DNA from: Bin87 sp034423115
Lineage (GTDB): Bacteria > Chloroflexota > Dehalococcoidia > Lucifugimonadales > UBA3495
NCBI GenBank assembly: GCA_034423115.1
Contig: DAOUJD010000037.1
Location: 1 to 64,000 of the forward strand
DNA length: 64,000 bases
Direction: 5' to 3'
The translations under genes and the position numbers were made by a program. Below are positions 9,374-17,533 of this stretch, one piece after another; position 1 is the first letter of the stretch; the number at the start of each line of letters is the position of its first letter. Under the pieces are notes generated by a model that did not search any database, was not told where the DNA came from, and worked only from the letters and a program-made list of their open reading frames with translations.

Positions 9374-9787
9374 CTAGTCGAAATTGGAAACATTGCGTCT
9401 GGTAAGACGACGGTATTGAATTTTAGGATTGCCAAAATTGATAAGCAGGCCAACTTGGAAGTTGGTTGCGCTCAGATAGTTGAGCAGTTGAGCTTCGTGC
9501 TGTTGCGCAAGAGCAGAAACCGCTTTCAGTTCCACAATAACCCTGTTCTCAACCAGTAGATCGGCATAGAATGTACCGACAGACTGACCGCGAAAATACA
9601 CATTAATCGGGGCTTGTTGTCTGACGGCAACACCGAACTCCCGCAGGGCTATCGCTAGAGCATTTTCATATACTGATTCCAGAAAGCCGGCTCCGATTTC
9701 ATTACTCACATCAAAGGCGCACCCGATTATCGTTTTGGTCAATTCGGAATACAACAACGCCCTATCTACTTTATCCCGTTCATCCAT
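9374..9787 (-). CDS. GxxExxY protein (PD-(D/E)XK-like)
   Basis: A 137-aa protein of the GxxExxY family (PF13366, PDDEXK_3). The naming motif is GFLESVY at 34-40. The nuclease-like core has Asp76 (YADLLVE) and VELKAV (Glu86, Lys88), so the D...ExK residues are intact. The biological role is unknown; such genes are scattered through bacterial genomes, often singly and sometimes near mobile sequence. It sits alone on the minus strand between the lyase and an esterase. A leader at 9320-9365 holds a partial match to the GATAAACGGGATAAAGG short repeat. Confidence 0.88.
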   Translation of the reverse strand: MDERDKVDRALLYSELTKTIIGCAFDVSNEIGAGFLESVYENALAIALREFGVAVRQQAPINVYFRGQSVGTFYADLLVENRVIVELKAVSALAQQHEAQLLNYLSATNFQVGLLINFGNPKIQYRRLTRRNVSNFD

Positions 9788-9825
9788 GTGAATTCTCCGT
9801 ATGGCGCGGGTCGGGGGCTGATTAG

Positions 9826-10533
9826 CTAATAGATGCGGTCGGTTTCGGGCACCAGCGGCGGTATTATCGCCTCCACCCAGGGCACCATGTCCCGCAGCAC
9901 TTCCACGGGAATCTCGTGCCCCATGTTGTACTCGTGATATGACAGGTTGTAGTTCTCAGCATCCAGGAACTCGCGGGTTCGCCGCGCGCTGTCCATGGAA
10001 ACCATCTGGTCGTACAGGCCGTGAGCGACGAACACCGGCTGTTCGCGATGATCGGGCAGCCGCGGCCGCAGAACCTCCGGGTCCGGCAGCGACGCGCTGA
10101 GCGCCACCAACGCCGCGAATCGATCCGGTCGTCCCAGGCCCATGCGGTAGGTCATCCCTCCGCCCTGCGAGAAACCCAGCAGCACGGCCCGCCCGTCGCC
10201 GGCGCGAAACTCAGTCAACACCTCGTCGAAAAACGCATCCAGAAATGTCTCAGCCTGCTCAAAATGCTCCTCGGTGGCCTGTCCCCGGGGCGGATGCCAT
10301 CCATAGCCGACCATCCCCGGCGCCAACTCGAACGGGATCGGCGCGTTGGGACACGCGTAAACGTAGCCCTTGCGGTTGATGGACGGCGCCAGACCCGCCA
10401 AATCCTGCATGTTGGCCCCGAACCCGTGCAGCATCACCACCAGCGGGTAGGTTTCCTCGGCATCATAATCGTCGGGGAATATGACCAGGTAGTGCAGGCC
10501 GTCGCCGGCCACGCGTCGCTGTTCAGCTTGCAT
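9826..10533 (-). CDS. Phospholipase/carboxylesterase-type alpha/beta hydrolase
   Basis: A 235-aa serine hydrolase of the carboxylesterase/phospholipase group (Abhydrolase_2-like). HGFG at 36-39 forms the oxyanion side. The nucleophile Ser122 is in LGFSQGGG, Asp175 is in HGLYD and His206 in MGHEI, so the triad is complete. No signal peptide is seen. I chose the ATG at 10533 with GGAGCAG ahead over an upstream in-frame start. It probably hydrolyses short or medium acyl esters. No operon partner is evident. Confidence 0.87.
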   Translation of the reverse strand: MQAEQRRVAGDGLHYLVIFPDDYDAEETYPLVVMLHGFGANMQDLAGLAPSINRKGYVYACPNAPIPFELAPGMVGYGWHPPRGQATEEHFEQAETFLDAFFDEVLTEFRAGDGRAVLLGFSQGGGMTYRMGLGRPDRFAALVALSASLPDPEVLRPRLPDHREQPVFVAHGLYDQMVSMDSARRTREFLDAENYNLSYHEYNMGHEIPVEVLRDMVPWVEAIIPPLVPETDRIY

Positions 10534-10686
10534 CGGGGCTGCTCCTTGGGGTTCGGTTGGCGGCAGCACGCCGCTTAGGGCAATCCTAACACACCACCCT
10601 AAGCCGGTTGTTCGGCGGCGGCGGGGATTGTGTTAAAGTGGAGTCGGTCCGATATGTGCTGGGACAATTCCGCAAAGGGAGGTTTC

Positions 10687-10941
10687 ATGCGTTACGAAGT
10701 GATGCTCATCAAATCCGACGAGGGTTACGCGGCGCATTGTCCTGCCCTGCCTGCATGCTGGTCCCAGGGGTCCACCAGAGAAGAAGCAGTGGACAACATC
10801 CAAATCGCGATTGTCGAATATTTGGATTACCTTGCGGACAAGACTGCTGACCGGAAAAAGGAATTGCTGCAGGCTGGTCAATCAGAAGGCCATCTTATCG
10901 AATGGGATGAAGTGGAGATAGACCTGACGGTGGCTGTTTAG
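10687..10941 (+). CDS. HicB-like antitoxin
   Basis: An 84-aa HicB-type protein: the N-terminal partial RNase H-like fold (RYEVMLIKSDEGYAAHCPAL), then the family segment GSTREEAVDNIQIAIVEYL. There is no C-terminal DNA-binding domain. It would bind and neutralise the HicA mRNA interferase encoded just after it. The start at 10687 follows GGGAGG by about 6 bp. The HicA reading continues in the same frame after the TAG stop, which is unusual and is described with the next entry. Confidence 0.85.
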   Translation: MRYEVMLIKSDEGYAAHCPALPACWSQGSTREEAVDNIQIAIVEYLDYLADKTADRKKELLQAGQSEGHLIEWDEVEIDLTVAV

Positions 10942-10989
10942 GCGCCGAACTGCCGCGGCGTAAACCACCGACGCGCTGTCCGCGCGTTC

Positions 10990-11154
10990 ATGAGGGTGGG
11001 CTACTGGGTCGAGCGTGAGGGCCGACACGTGATCATGACGAACGGTACGGTGGATTTGGTGATCCCTCGCAACAATCCGATCAACGGGTACACAATGGGC
11101 GGTCTGATAGTCAGGGCAGGCCTGACGGTGCCGCAGTTTCGCGATTTGCTGTAA
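10990..11154 (+). CDS. HicA-like toxin, short or start-defective
   Basis: Translation from the ATG at 10990 gives 54 aa with HicA features: GYWVEREGRHVIMTNG, containing the catalytic His region, then VIPRNNPINGYTMGG and a C-terminal TVPQFRDLL helix. HicA proteins normally begin about 15-20 residues earlier. The upstream codons from 10942 do read like the missing first helix (VNHRRAVRAF) but contain no ATG, GTG or TTG and are in frame with hicB beyond its TAG. So the toxin is either truncated at the N-terminus, started from a non-canonical codon, or decayed. HicA is an mRNA interferase in the family. Confidence 0.6.
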   Translation: MRVGYWVEREGRHVIMTNGTVDLVIPRNNPINGYTMGGLIVRAGLTVPQFRDLL

Positions 11155-11412
11155 CCAAATTCCGCCGGCCACGCCGGCGCAGCCTAGCGCCGTCAACAAC
11201 CGGGTTGGCCGATGTTGCCGCAGCAGTTCCGGCGCGTAATCACCTTGATCCGGAAGTTGTTCGCGACCTGCGCCAGCACTTGCCACCACGGCAGGCCGGT
11301 ACCGCGCAGGTTGCCTACCGAAGACCGCAGATTGGGACGCTCATCGTGGCGATGGCCATGCCCAGGATCTCGCTGCGGGTCATGCTCCGCCATGGGCGCC
11401 GTCGTTCGGGTT

Positions 11413-12222
11413 TCAGGCCCGGTTCACGGACGCGCCCGCGGGAGCGTCGCCGAATACGCCAAACGGATTGAGCGACCTGGGAGCGTCGTAAACGTCCATC
11501 CGCTCGGTGCGCTTCAGCCAGCCCACCACCAGGTAGGTGAGCGGCGTGGCAATGATCTCGTACACCGACTTGGCGATCCAGGCGCACACCGCCGCGTTGA
11601 ACACCGGCAGCCACGACCCGTCCTCGCCGATCCACAGGCCCGAGAACCCGAAAGCGATGGTGAAGAACAGTATCGAGTCTATGCCCTGACCCACCACGGT
11701 GGACGATATGGTACGGAGCCACAGCATCCGGCCCTGCGTGCGGTTCTTCAGCACCACCATCACCACCGCGTTGGTGAACTCGCCGACGATGTACGCAACG
11801 AAGGAGCCCAGCAGAATCCAGCCCGTCGCGCCCAGGATGGCCTCAAAAGCGTGTTCGCTGGGCAGGTTCGCGACCACGTTGCCGGCATCATCCGTGATGA
11901 TTACGGGGTCGTGCGACCAGAACACGGCGGCAGGGATCAGGTCGCCGGCCCAGAACAGGAACACCATCAGCAGGTTGCACACGAACCCCAGCCAGATCAC
12001 GCCGCGCGCGACGCGGAACCCGTACACCTCGGTCAGGATGTCGCTGATGATGTAGCCGATGGGGAAGCAGATGATGGCGGCGGAAACCACGAACAGGTTG
12101 CTGCCGATGAAGGTGAACGGCAACTCGAAAAGCGATACCGGCTTGATGGCGATGATGTTGCTTACCAGCAGCACCGTCACCGCCAGGGCGGCGATGATGA
12201 CCAGTTTTCCCGAGAATTGCAT
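11413..12222 (-). CDS. Queuosine precursor transporter (VUT/YhhQ family)
   Basis: A 269-aa integral membrane protein with about six hydrophobic helices, matching the VUT/YhhQ family (PF02592). In Enterobacteria, YhhQ imports the queuosine precursors preQ0/preQ1. Family-typical segments are FPIGYIISDILTEVYGF (after helix 2), GSFVAYIVGEFTNA, and QGIDSILFFTIAFG. A periplasmic or extracellular insert (about 108-128) carries the DPVIITDDAGN segment. No queuosine biosynthesis gene is in the window, which agrees with a salvage role. A pair of inverted TCGAACC/TCGAAGG repeats lies just upstream at 12245-12314. Confidence 0.87.
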   Translation of the reverse strand: MQFSGKLVIIAALAVTVLLVSNIIAIKPVSLFELPFTFIGSNLFVVSAAIICFPIGYIISDILTEVYGFRVARGVIWLGFVCNLLMVFLFWAGDLIPAAVFWSHDPVIITDDAGNVVANLPSEHAFEAILGATGWILLGSFVAYIVGEFTNAVVMVVLKNRTQGRMLWLRTISSTVVGQGIDSILFFTIAFGFSGLWIGEDGSWLPVFNAAVCAWIAKSVYEIIATPLTYLVVGWLKRTERMDVYDAPRSLNPFGVFGDAPAGASVNRA

Positions 12223-12244
12223 TGTTTCTCACACCTTTTTGGCC

Positions 12245-12314
12245 CGCTCATGGTGAGCCTGTCGAACCATGATCCCCTTGCGATGGCATCCTTCGACAAG
12301 CTCAGGATGAGCGG
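12245..12314. repeat. Inverted pair of GAGCCTGTCGAA repeats
   Basis: CGCTCATGGTGAGCCTGTCG at 12245 and, inverted, a CATCCTTCGACAAGCTCAGG segment at 12287. Together they form a large imperfect palindrome between the transporter and glutamine synthetase genes. The same core recurs at 23053, 27331, 31121, 32107 and 36341. Confidence 0.75.
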
Positions 12315-12357
12315 AGACCGTGCGGACAACTACTTTGCACACACCTTGACTTGGGAC

Positions 12358-13698
12358 TCAGAGCAATGGCAGATAGCGTGATATTTCGTAATCGGTCACG
12401 GCCGAGCTGTACTCTTCCCACTCCTTCTTCTTGTTGCGGATCAACGTTTCGTGCACGAACTCGCCGAGCGTCTCCTGCAACAGCGCGCTCTCCTCGGCCA
12501 ACCCGATGGCCTCGCCCAGGTTGGTGGGCAACCTGGAGATACCGCGGGCCGTGCGCTCCTCCGGCTCCATGCGCGACACGTCAGACGTAACCGGCGACGG
12601 CAGGGGATACTCCTCCTCGATTCCCTTCAATCCCGCCGCCAGCAGCACGCTGAACGCCAGGTACGGGTTGCACGCTGGGTCGGGCGCGCGATATTCCACG
12701 CGCAGCGACGTGTCGTAGCCGGTTTTGTAGGAGGGCACGCGAATCAGGTCCAGCCGGTTCGACATGGTCCACGAAACGTGCACCGGAGCCTCGTAGCCGG
12801 GGACCAGGCGCTTGTATGAGTTCACCCACTGGTTGGTCACCAGGGTTATCTCGGGCGAGTGCCGCAGCAGTCCCGCGATGAACCGCTTGCCCGTTACCGA
12901 CAGATGCAGGTCGTCGTCGGTATCGTAGAAGGCGTTGACGTTGCCCCGGAACAAGGATTGGTGGGTATGCATGCCGCTGCCGTTTTCCAATCTGAATGGC
13001 TTCGGCATGAAGGATGCGTACACCCCCTGCTGCTGCGCCAGTTCTTTGATGACCATGCGGGCAGTCATCACGTTGTCCGCCATGGTCAGGGCGTCGGTGT
13101 ATTGCAGGTCTATCTCGTGCTGGCTGCGCGCGCCTTCGTGGTGGGAATACTTCACCGGTATCCCCATTTCCGCCAGGTTCAGCACCGTGTCCCGGCGCAG
13201 GTCTGCCGTCGGCCCGGTGGATAACTGGTCGTAGTATCCGTAGGTGTCCAGAGGTTCCGGCGATTCAGGGTCGCGCAGGTAGAAGTATTCCAACTCCGGC
13301 CCAACGTAGTAGATGTAGCCCAGGCTCGCCAGACGTTCCAAGTTGCGCTTCAGCACCTGGCGAGGGTCGCCGATGAACGGCTCGCCCCGGGGCGTCCTGA
13401 TGTCGCAGAAGATGCGCGCCACAGCGTTTTGCCGGGGGCGCCAGGGCAGCAGTGAAAAAGTGGTCGGATCGGGGAAAGCGCGCAAATCGCTTTCCTGGTC
13501 GCTGGTGTAACCCTCGATGGCCGCGCCATCGAAACCCACGCCCAGTTCCAGCGCGTCCTCCAGGTCGTCCACCGTGATGGCGAACCCCTTGAGGCTGCCG
13601 AGGATATCCGTGAACCACAAGCGCACAAACTTGACGTCAAAGTCGCGGGCGCTCCGCAACACGTACTCGCGCTCCGCGGCGTGATGGTCCGTCAACAT
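12358..13698 (-). CDS. Type I glutamine synthetase, alpha-like
   Basis: A 446-aa glutamine synthetase (glutamate + NH3 + ATP to glutamine). The ammonium-side motif FDGAAIEG is at 57-64. HHEGARSQHEIDL (186-198) and MHTHQSLF (243-250) supply metal and ATP contacts. YKRLVPGYEAP (295-305) and EYRAPDPACNP (335-345) follow. The adenylylation loop Tyr found in beta-type enzymes is replaced (DVSRMEPEE), so covalent control is unlikely. Length and this loop fit the alpha subgroup. I place the start at 13698 (ATG after GGAGAG), one codon inside a TTG. A HicBA pair separates it from the beta-type glnA. It could instead be a GlnA-like gamma-glutamyl ligase, but the ammonium site looks intact. Confidence 0.85.
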   Translation of the reverse strand: MLTDHHAAEREYVLRSARDFDVKFVRLWFTDILGSLKGFAITVDDLEDALELGVGFDGAAIEGYTSDQESDLRAFPDPTTFSLLPWRPRQNAVARIFCDIRTPRGEPFIGDPRQVLKRNLERLASLGYIYYVGPELEYFYLRDPESPEPLDTYGYYDQLSTGPTADLRRDTVLNLAEMGIPVKYSHHEGARSQHEIDLQYTDALTMADNVMTARMVIKELAQQQGVYASFMPKPFRLENGSGMHTHQSLFRGNVNAFYDTDDDLHLSVTGKRFIAGLLRHSPEITLVTNQWVNSYKRLVPGYEAPVHVSWTMSNRLDLIRVPSYKTGYDTSLRVEYRAPDPACNPYLAFSVLLAAGLKGIEEEYPLPSPVTSDVSRMEPEERTARGISRLPTNLGEAIGLAEESALLQETLGEFVHETLIRNKKKEWEEYSSAVTDYEISRYLPLL

Positions 13699-13766
13699 CA
13701 AAACTCTCCTGCTGGTGCCAATCCACTATAAACTAAATAACCAATCAATAACACAAATAGGGTTTC

Positions 13767-14024
13767 TTACCTGAAACGCTCTGGGATTTCACCATTCAGC
13801 GCCATCAAAAATTCTTCGTCGGCAATGCCGGACCTGCGAACCATGCGCAATACAGTACCCTGCGGAATCGTGCCCCTGTGCCTGGGAATATGAACAGTCA
13901 AACCCAACCTCGGGTGAACATATCTTTCATGGGGCCCTCTGCCCCTACCGGCGCGCCTGAATCCGAGTCTGAGGTAAGCGGACACTACTTCACGCTCGCT
14001 CAAATTGCGCAAAAACGGCGGCAT
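13767..14024 (-). CDS. HicA-like toxin
   Basis: An 85-aa HicA-type mRNA interferase candidate. The N-terminal helix LSEREVVSAYLRLGF leads to the strand with the catalytic-region His (GRGPHERYVHP). HIPRHRGTIPQGTVLRMVRRSGI follows in the family pattern. Its ATG overlaps the stop of the hicB gene (TAATG). The pair sits between the two glutamine synthetase genes. It has a full-length N-terminus, unlike the HicA at 10990. The 3' end lies close to the promoter of the alpha-type glutamine synthetase. Confidence 0.83.
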   Translation of the reverse strand: MPPFLRNLSEREVVSAYLRLGFRRAGRGRGPHERYVHPRLGLTVHIPRHRGTIPQGTVLRMVRRSGIADEEFLMALNGEIPERFR

Positions 14025-14377
14025 TAGGCGACTGGAAAAACGATACCATCGAAACGTGGATTGCTGCGGATTTCCTCGTCCGTCATGAACCGTGGTTCAA
14101 CCCAGTGGATTTCGGTTACTCCCCCCTCCTCATTACATTCGGTAAGCGTCGTTTCTTTTTCGGCCTTCGTCCGCTCTTCGTCGTAGACGACGACTACCCA
14201 TCCCGGGTCCTCTTCCAGGTGGCCCGCCATCGCGTCGGCAATCATCATCAGCGCTTCTTCGCGGGTTTGGCCGTCCGACACACAGCCCTGCATCGCCGGG
14301 CAAACCGCCGTCCACCACAAGTTGTCGGGGGGTTCCAGCTCCGGGTATTTGACCAGGATCACTTCGTACTGTGCCAT
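14024..14377 (-). CDS. HicB-like antitoxin with C-terminal extension
   Basis: A 117-aa HicB-type protein. The core AQYEVILVKYPEL leads to CPAMQGCVSDGQTREEALMM, the family's small-protein fold. A charged C-terminal extension of about 40 residues (from about 75) replaces the usual ribbon-helix-helix or Xre domain, so DNA binding is not evident. It is the first gene of the hicBA unit and overlaps hicA by one base. It would neutralise the adjacent toxin. Confidence 0.8.
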   Translation of the reverse strand: MAQYEVILVKYPELEPPDNLWWTAVCPAMQGCVSDGQTREEALMMIADAMAGHLEEDPGWVVVVYDEERTKAEKETTLTECNEEGGVTEIHWVEPRFMTDEEIRSNPRFDGIVFPVA

Positions 14378-14428
14378 CGCCGCGACCTCCCGGTTGATGT
14401 GCCCGCGGTGCGCGAGTCTAATGTACGC

Positions 14429-14456
14429 GTAGGGGCGAATGTTGATTCGCCCCTAC
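14429..14456. repeat. Short GC-rich palindrome, GGGGCGAAT type
   Basis: GTAGGGGCGAAT, a 4-base centre, then ATTCGCCCCTAC. It lies between glnA (beta) and the hicBA unit, downstream of the leftward glnA, and could mark its transcript end. Confidence 0.85.
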
Positions 14457-14500
14457 CTCGTTTTCGACCGCTGCCGCTGCCGGCAATTGTACCACCGGGG

Positions 14501-15925
14501 CTAGGCGTCGAAGTATTTGAAGAATTCGATGGGATGCGGCCGCAGGCGCAGGTCGTCCACGTCGTTCTTCTTGTAGTCCAGCCAGGTCTCGATCAGGTCG
14601 TCGGTGAACACGCCGCCCCGCATCAGGAACTCGTTGTCCCGCTCCAGGGCCGCCAGCGCCTCGTCCAGCGAGCCGGGGACCTGCCGGATCATCGCCAGGT
14701 CGGCGGCGGACATCTCGTACAGGTTCTGGTCCACCGGGTCCGGCGGCTCGATCTCGTTGATCACGCCGTCGATGCCGGCCATCAGCATGGCGGAGAAGGC
14801 CAGGTACGCGTTGCAGGACGGGTCGGGCGCGCGGAATTCCAGCCGCCGCGCCGCCGGGCTGTGCGAGTAGGTCGGGATGCGGATGCAAGCCGAACGGTTC
14901 CGCACCGAGTACACCAGGTTCACCGGGGCCTCGAAGCCGGGCACCAGCCGCTTGTAGCTGTTGGTGGTGGGAGCGGCGAAGGCCAGCAGGGCAGGCGCGT
15001 GCTCCAGCAGCCCGCCGATGTAGTGCCGGCAGGTGGCCGACAGCATGGCGTACCCATCGGCGTCGTAGAACAGGTTGCTGCCGTCCTTCCACAGGCTCTG
15101 GTGGGTGTGCATACCGGTGCCGTTGTCCCCAAACAGCGGCTTGGGCATGAAGGTGGCGACCTTCCCGTGGTTCTTGGCCACGTTCTTGACCACATACTTC
15201 AAGATGGCCACGGTGTCGGCCATGGCGGTCAGGCTGTTGTACCGAACGTCGATTTCGGCCTGTCCGGCGGTGGCAACCTCGTGGTGATGTTTCTCGACGA
15301 TGATGTCGAAGTGCTCAATCTTCTGCACCATCTCGGAGCGCATGTCCTGGAAGGTATCGAAGGGCGGCGCGGGGAAGTAGCCTTCCTTGTTGCGCGGCCG
15401 GTAAGCCAGGTTGTTGTTCCCGTGGATCGGGCTGTCCACGCCCGTATTCCAGAACCCTTCGTCGGAGTCGATGAAGTAGTAGCCCGAGTTGACGTTCTGG
15501 TCGAACCGGGCGGAGTCGAAGATGAAGAACTCAGGCTCCGGGCCCCAGTAGCTGGTGTCGGCGATGCCGCTATCCCTCAGGTACGCTTCGGCCTTCTGCG
15601 CAACGTGGCGCGGGTCGCGGGTGTAGGACTCGCGCGTGACCGGATCCAGGATGTCGCACAGCATGTGCATCGTGGGGATCTCAAAGAACGGGTCCACCTT
15701 GGCCGTGCTGGCGTCCGGTATCAACAGCATGTCGCTTTCGTCGATGGTCTTGAAGCCGCGAATGCTGGAACCGTCGAAGCCATAGCCCTCCGCCATGTTG
15801 GCCTCGGTCAGTTCGCTCAGCGGTATCGACAGGTGCTGCAACGTGCCCGGCAGGTCCGTGAACCTCAGGTCAATTATGCCGATGTTGTTTGACTTGCAAA
15901 ACTCGATGACTTCTGCAGGGGTCAT
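14501..15925 (-). CDS. glnA: Type I glutamine synthetase, beta type
   Basis: A 474-aa dodecameric-type glutamine synthetase. Motifs in order: FDGSSIRGF (50-58), GPEPEFFIF (128-136), HHHEVATAGQ (213-222), MHTHQSLW (272-279), NSYKRLVPGFEAP (322-334), NRSACIRIP (343-351) and EFRAPDPSCN (363-372). Tyr403 in QNLYEMS sits where beta-type enzymes are adenylylated, so covalent regulation is possible; no adenylyltransferase gene is in the window. It lies 57 bp downstream of the amt1 gene on the same strand, and an AGGAGGAG precedes its start, so an amt-glnA operon driven from the box-type promoter at 17343-17396 is likely. Confidence 0.95.
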   Translation of the reverse strand: MTPAEVIEFCKSNNIGIIDLRFTDLPGTLQHLSIPLSELTEANMAEGYGFDGSSIRGFKTIDESDMLLIPDASTAKVDPFFEIPTMHMLCDILDPVTRESYTRDPRHVAQKAEAYLRDSGIADTSYWGPEPEFFIFDSARFDQNVNSGYYFIDSDEGFWNTGVDSPIHGNNNLAYRPRNKEGYFPAPPFDTFQDMRSEMVQKIEHFDIIVEKHHHEVATAGQAEIDVRYNSLTAMADTVAILKYVVKNVAKNHGKVATFMPKPLFGDNGTGMHTHQSLWKDGSNLFYDADGYAMLSATCRHYIGGLLEHAPALLAFAAPTTNSYKRLVPGFEAPVNLVYSVRNRSACIRIPTYSHSPAARRLEFRAPDPSCNAYLAFSAMLMAGIDGVINEIEPPDPVDQNLYEMSAADLAMIRQVPGSLDEALAALERDNEFLMRGGVFTDDLIETWLDYKKNDVDDLRLRPHPIEFFKYFDA

Positions 15926-15982
15926 TTGTATCTCCTCCTTAGTTGTTTTCCGGGTACTGTCGGTCGCCGCCGGGTCGGTTTG

Positions 15983-17206
15983 CTATTGCTGGGCCATGCC
16001 TTCGCCGTGCTGTGCTAGGTCGACGCCCACTTCCTCTTCGGTATCGTTCACGCGCAGTCCGATGGTGAATTTCAGCGCCAGCAGGATGATGCTGGACACC
16101 ACGAACGACCAGGCAAACGCCGCGCCGATGCCGATCAACTGGTACAGGACCTGCTCAATCCGGCTAACGTCCGCTTCCAGCGCGCCGAACCCGATGCCCA
16201 CGAACAGGCCGGTCGCCAGAGCGCCCCACATGCCGCCGATGCCGTGGATGCCGAACACGTCCAGCGAGTCGTCGATGCGCAGCCGGTGGATGAGTTCGAC
16301 GGCCAGGAAGCACACCGCGCCGGCTCCGGCTCCGATGATGATGGCCGGCATTACGCCTACGAATCCTGCCGCCGGTGTGATCGCTACCAGGCCCGCCACG
16401 GCTCCCGCCGCCGCGCCGCTGGCCGACGGGCGGTGCGTAAAGAACCACGACACGAACGACCACGACGACATCGCGGTGGCCGCCGCCACGTTGGTAACCA
16501 CGAACGCGTTAGCCGCATCATATGTTGAAAGGTTGAAACTGCTGCCGGCGTTGAATCCGAACCAGCCGAACCACAGCAGGCCCGCGCCCAGCAACACCAG
16601 AGGCACGTTGTGCGGCACCATCGGCATCGACCCGAACCCGGCGCGCCGACCCACGATGAACGCCGCCGCCAGGGCCGCCGTTCCCGACGCGATGTGCACC
16701 ACCGTGCCGCCGGCGAAGTCCAGCGCGAATCCCGCCTCGCTCATGCCCAGCACGCTGCCCAGGTTCCCCAGCCAGCCGCCGCCCCACACCCAGTGGCACA
16801 GCGGCGCATAGACGATGGACACCCACAGGGCGGCAAAGACCAGGTAGGACGAAAACTTGAACCGCTCGGCGAATCCGCCCGCAATCAGCGCGACGGTGAT
16901 GATAGCGAACATCCCCTGGAAAACCATGAACGCCTGCTCATCCGGCAGCACGCCTATCATGCCGAACTTGGTCAGGTCGCCAACGAACCCCAGGGCGCCG
17001 ACGCTGTTGCCGAAGGCCAGGCTGTAGCCCCACAACACCCAGACGATGCTCACCACACCGATGGCGGCGACCGAGTGCATCATCGTTCCGATGACGTTCT
17101 TGTGGCGTACCAGCCCTCCGTAGAAAAGCGCCAACCCCGGGATCATGATGAACACCAGCGCCGACGATATCAGGAAGGACAGTACTTCCAGATCGGTGAA
17201 CTCCAT
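15983..17206 (-). CDS. amt: Ammonium channel (Amt family), copy 1
   Basis: A 407-aa Amt/Mep/Rh channel with eleven predicted membrane helices and a cytoplasmic tail (about 380-407). The pore twin histidines are His171 (DFAGGTVVH) and His321 (FGIHGIGG). Asp163 is the conserved recruitment residue. No cleavable signal peptide is obvious: the N-terminus starts directly with EVLSFLISSALVF. It probably imports ammonium for the downstream glutamine synthetase. The gene has a 130-bp leader and a promoter with four 11-bp-spaced boxes at 17343-17396, the same design as amt copy 2. No glnK/PII gene accompanies it here, which is atypical. Confidence 0.95.
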   Translation of the reverse strand: MEFTDLEVLSFLISSALVFIMIPGLALFYGGLVRHKNVIGTMMHSVAAIGVVSIVWVLWGYSLAFGNSVGALGFVGDLTKFGMIGVLPDEQAFMVFQGMFAIITVALIAGGFAERFKFSSYLVFAALWVSIVYAPLCHWVWGGGWLGNLGSVLGMSEAGFALDFAGGTVVHIASGTAALAAAFIVGRRAGFGSMPMVPHNVPLVLLGAGLLWFGWFGFNAGSSFNLSTYDAANAFVVTNVAAATAMSSWSFVSWFFTHRPSASGAAAGAVAGLVAITPAAGFVGVMPAIIIGAGAGAVCFLAVELIHRLRIDDSLDVFGIHGIGGMWGALATGLFVGIGFGALEADVSRIEQVLYQLIGIGAAFAWSFVVSSIILLALKFTIGLRVNDTEEEVGVDLAQHGEGMAQQ

Positions 17207-17342
17207 GTGTCTTATCTCCTCACTTCCATTGTTTGTATTTGTGCCCTTCGCTGTCCCACCACCGCAGCCCGCCCGCAGGCGGATGACCGTGCTGTCGGCA
17301 GATGGTTTGACCTTCAGCAGACACGGCGCAAAGTACCTTTTC

Positions 17343-17396
17343 AGCCTAGATTTCCAGTGTTACGTACGAATGACGGAAATGTTACAAACTTGTTAC
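17343..17396 (-). promoter_or_regulatory. GlnR-like four-box promoter of amt copy 1
   Basis: Read on the minus strand, four pentamers lie at exact 11-bp spacing: GTAAC (17392-17396), GTAAC (17381-17385), GTCAT (17370-17374), GTAAC (17359-17363). Ten bases then lead to TAGGCT (17343-17348), a candidate -10. The pattern matches the GlnR-type consensus of alternating GTnAC/GaAAC boxes separated by six bases. The same spacing appears at 19017-19092, 38727-38780 and 39066-39119. Confidence 0.75.
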
Positions 17397-17465
17397 ACGC
17401 CGTATCGCTTTTGATTCGACGAACCCAGTATTCGAGACGTTTCGGGCAACGTCGGCTCATGAATA

Positions 17466-17502
17466 ACGGGAGCCGAGGGTGGCCACTACCCCCGACTCCC
17501 GT
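17466..17502 (-). terminator. Hairpin downstream of amt copy 2
   Basis: A stem of about 15 bp, 31 bp beyond the amt copy 2 stop. On the minus-strand transcript the two non-Watson-Crick positions are G-U pairs, while on the plus strand they would be mismatches. This points to function for the leftward gene. There is no clear U-tract, so it may be a stabilising 3' hairpin rather than a classic terminator. Confidence 0.55.
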
Positions 17503-17533
17503 AATGAGGAGAGGAAAAATCGTCTTGAGCGCG

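Noticed and set aside
13702..13790. GTTTC-n6-GAAAC upstream of the alpha-type glutamine synthetase
   Set aside because: The first half lies in the hicA coding end, and later boxes do not match. The spacing to the AT-rich TATAGT is off by one. Not counted with the four clear sites.
14105..15892. 595-codon plus-strand frame across hicB and glnA
   Set aside because: Antisense to well-supported genes. No domain or plausible start signal.
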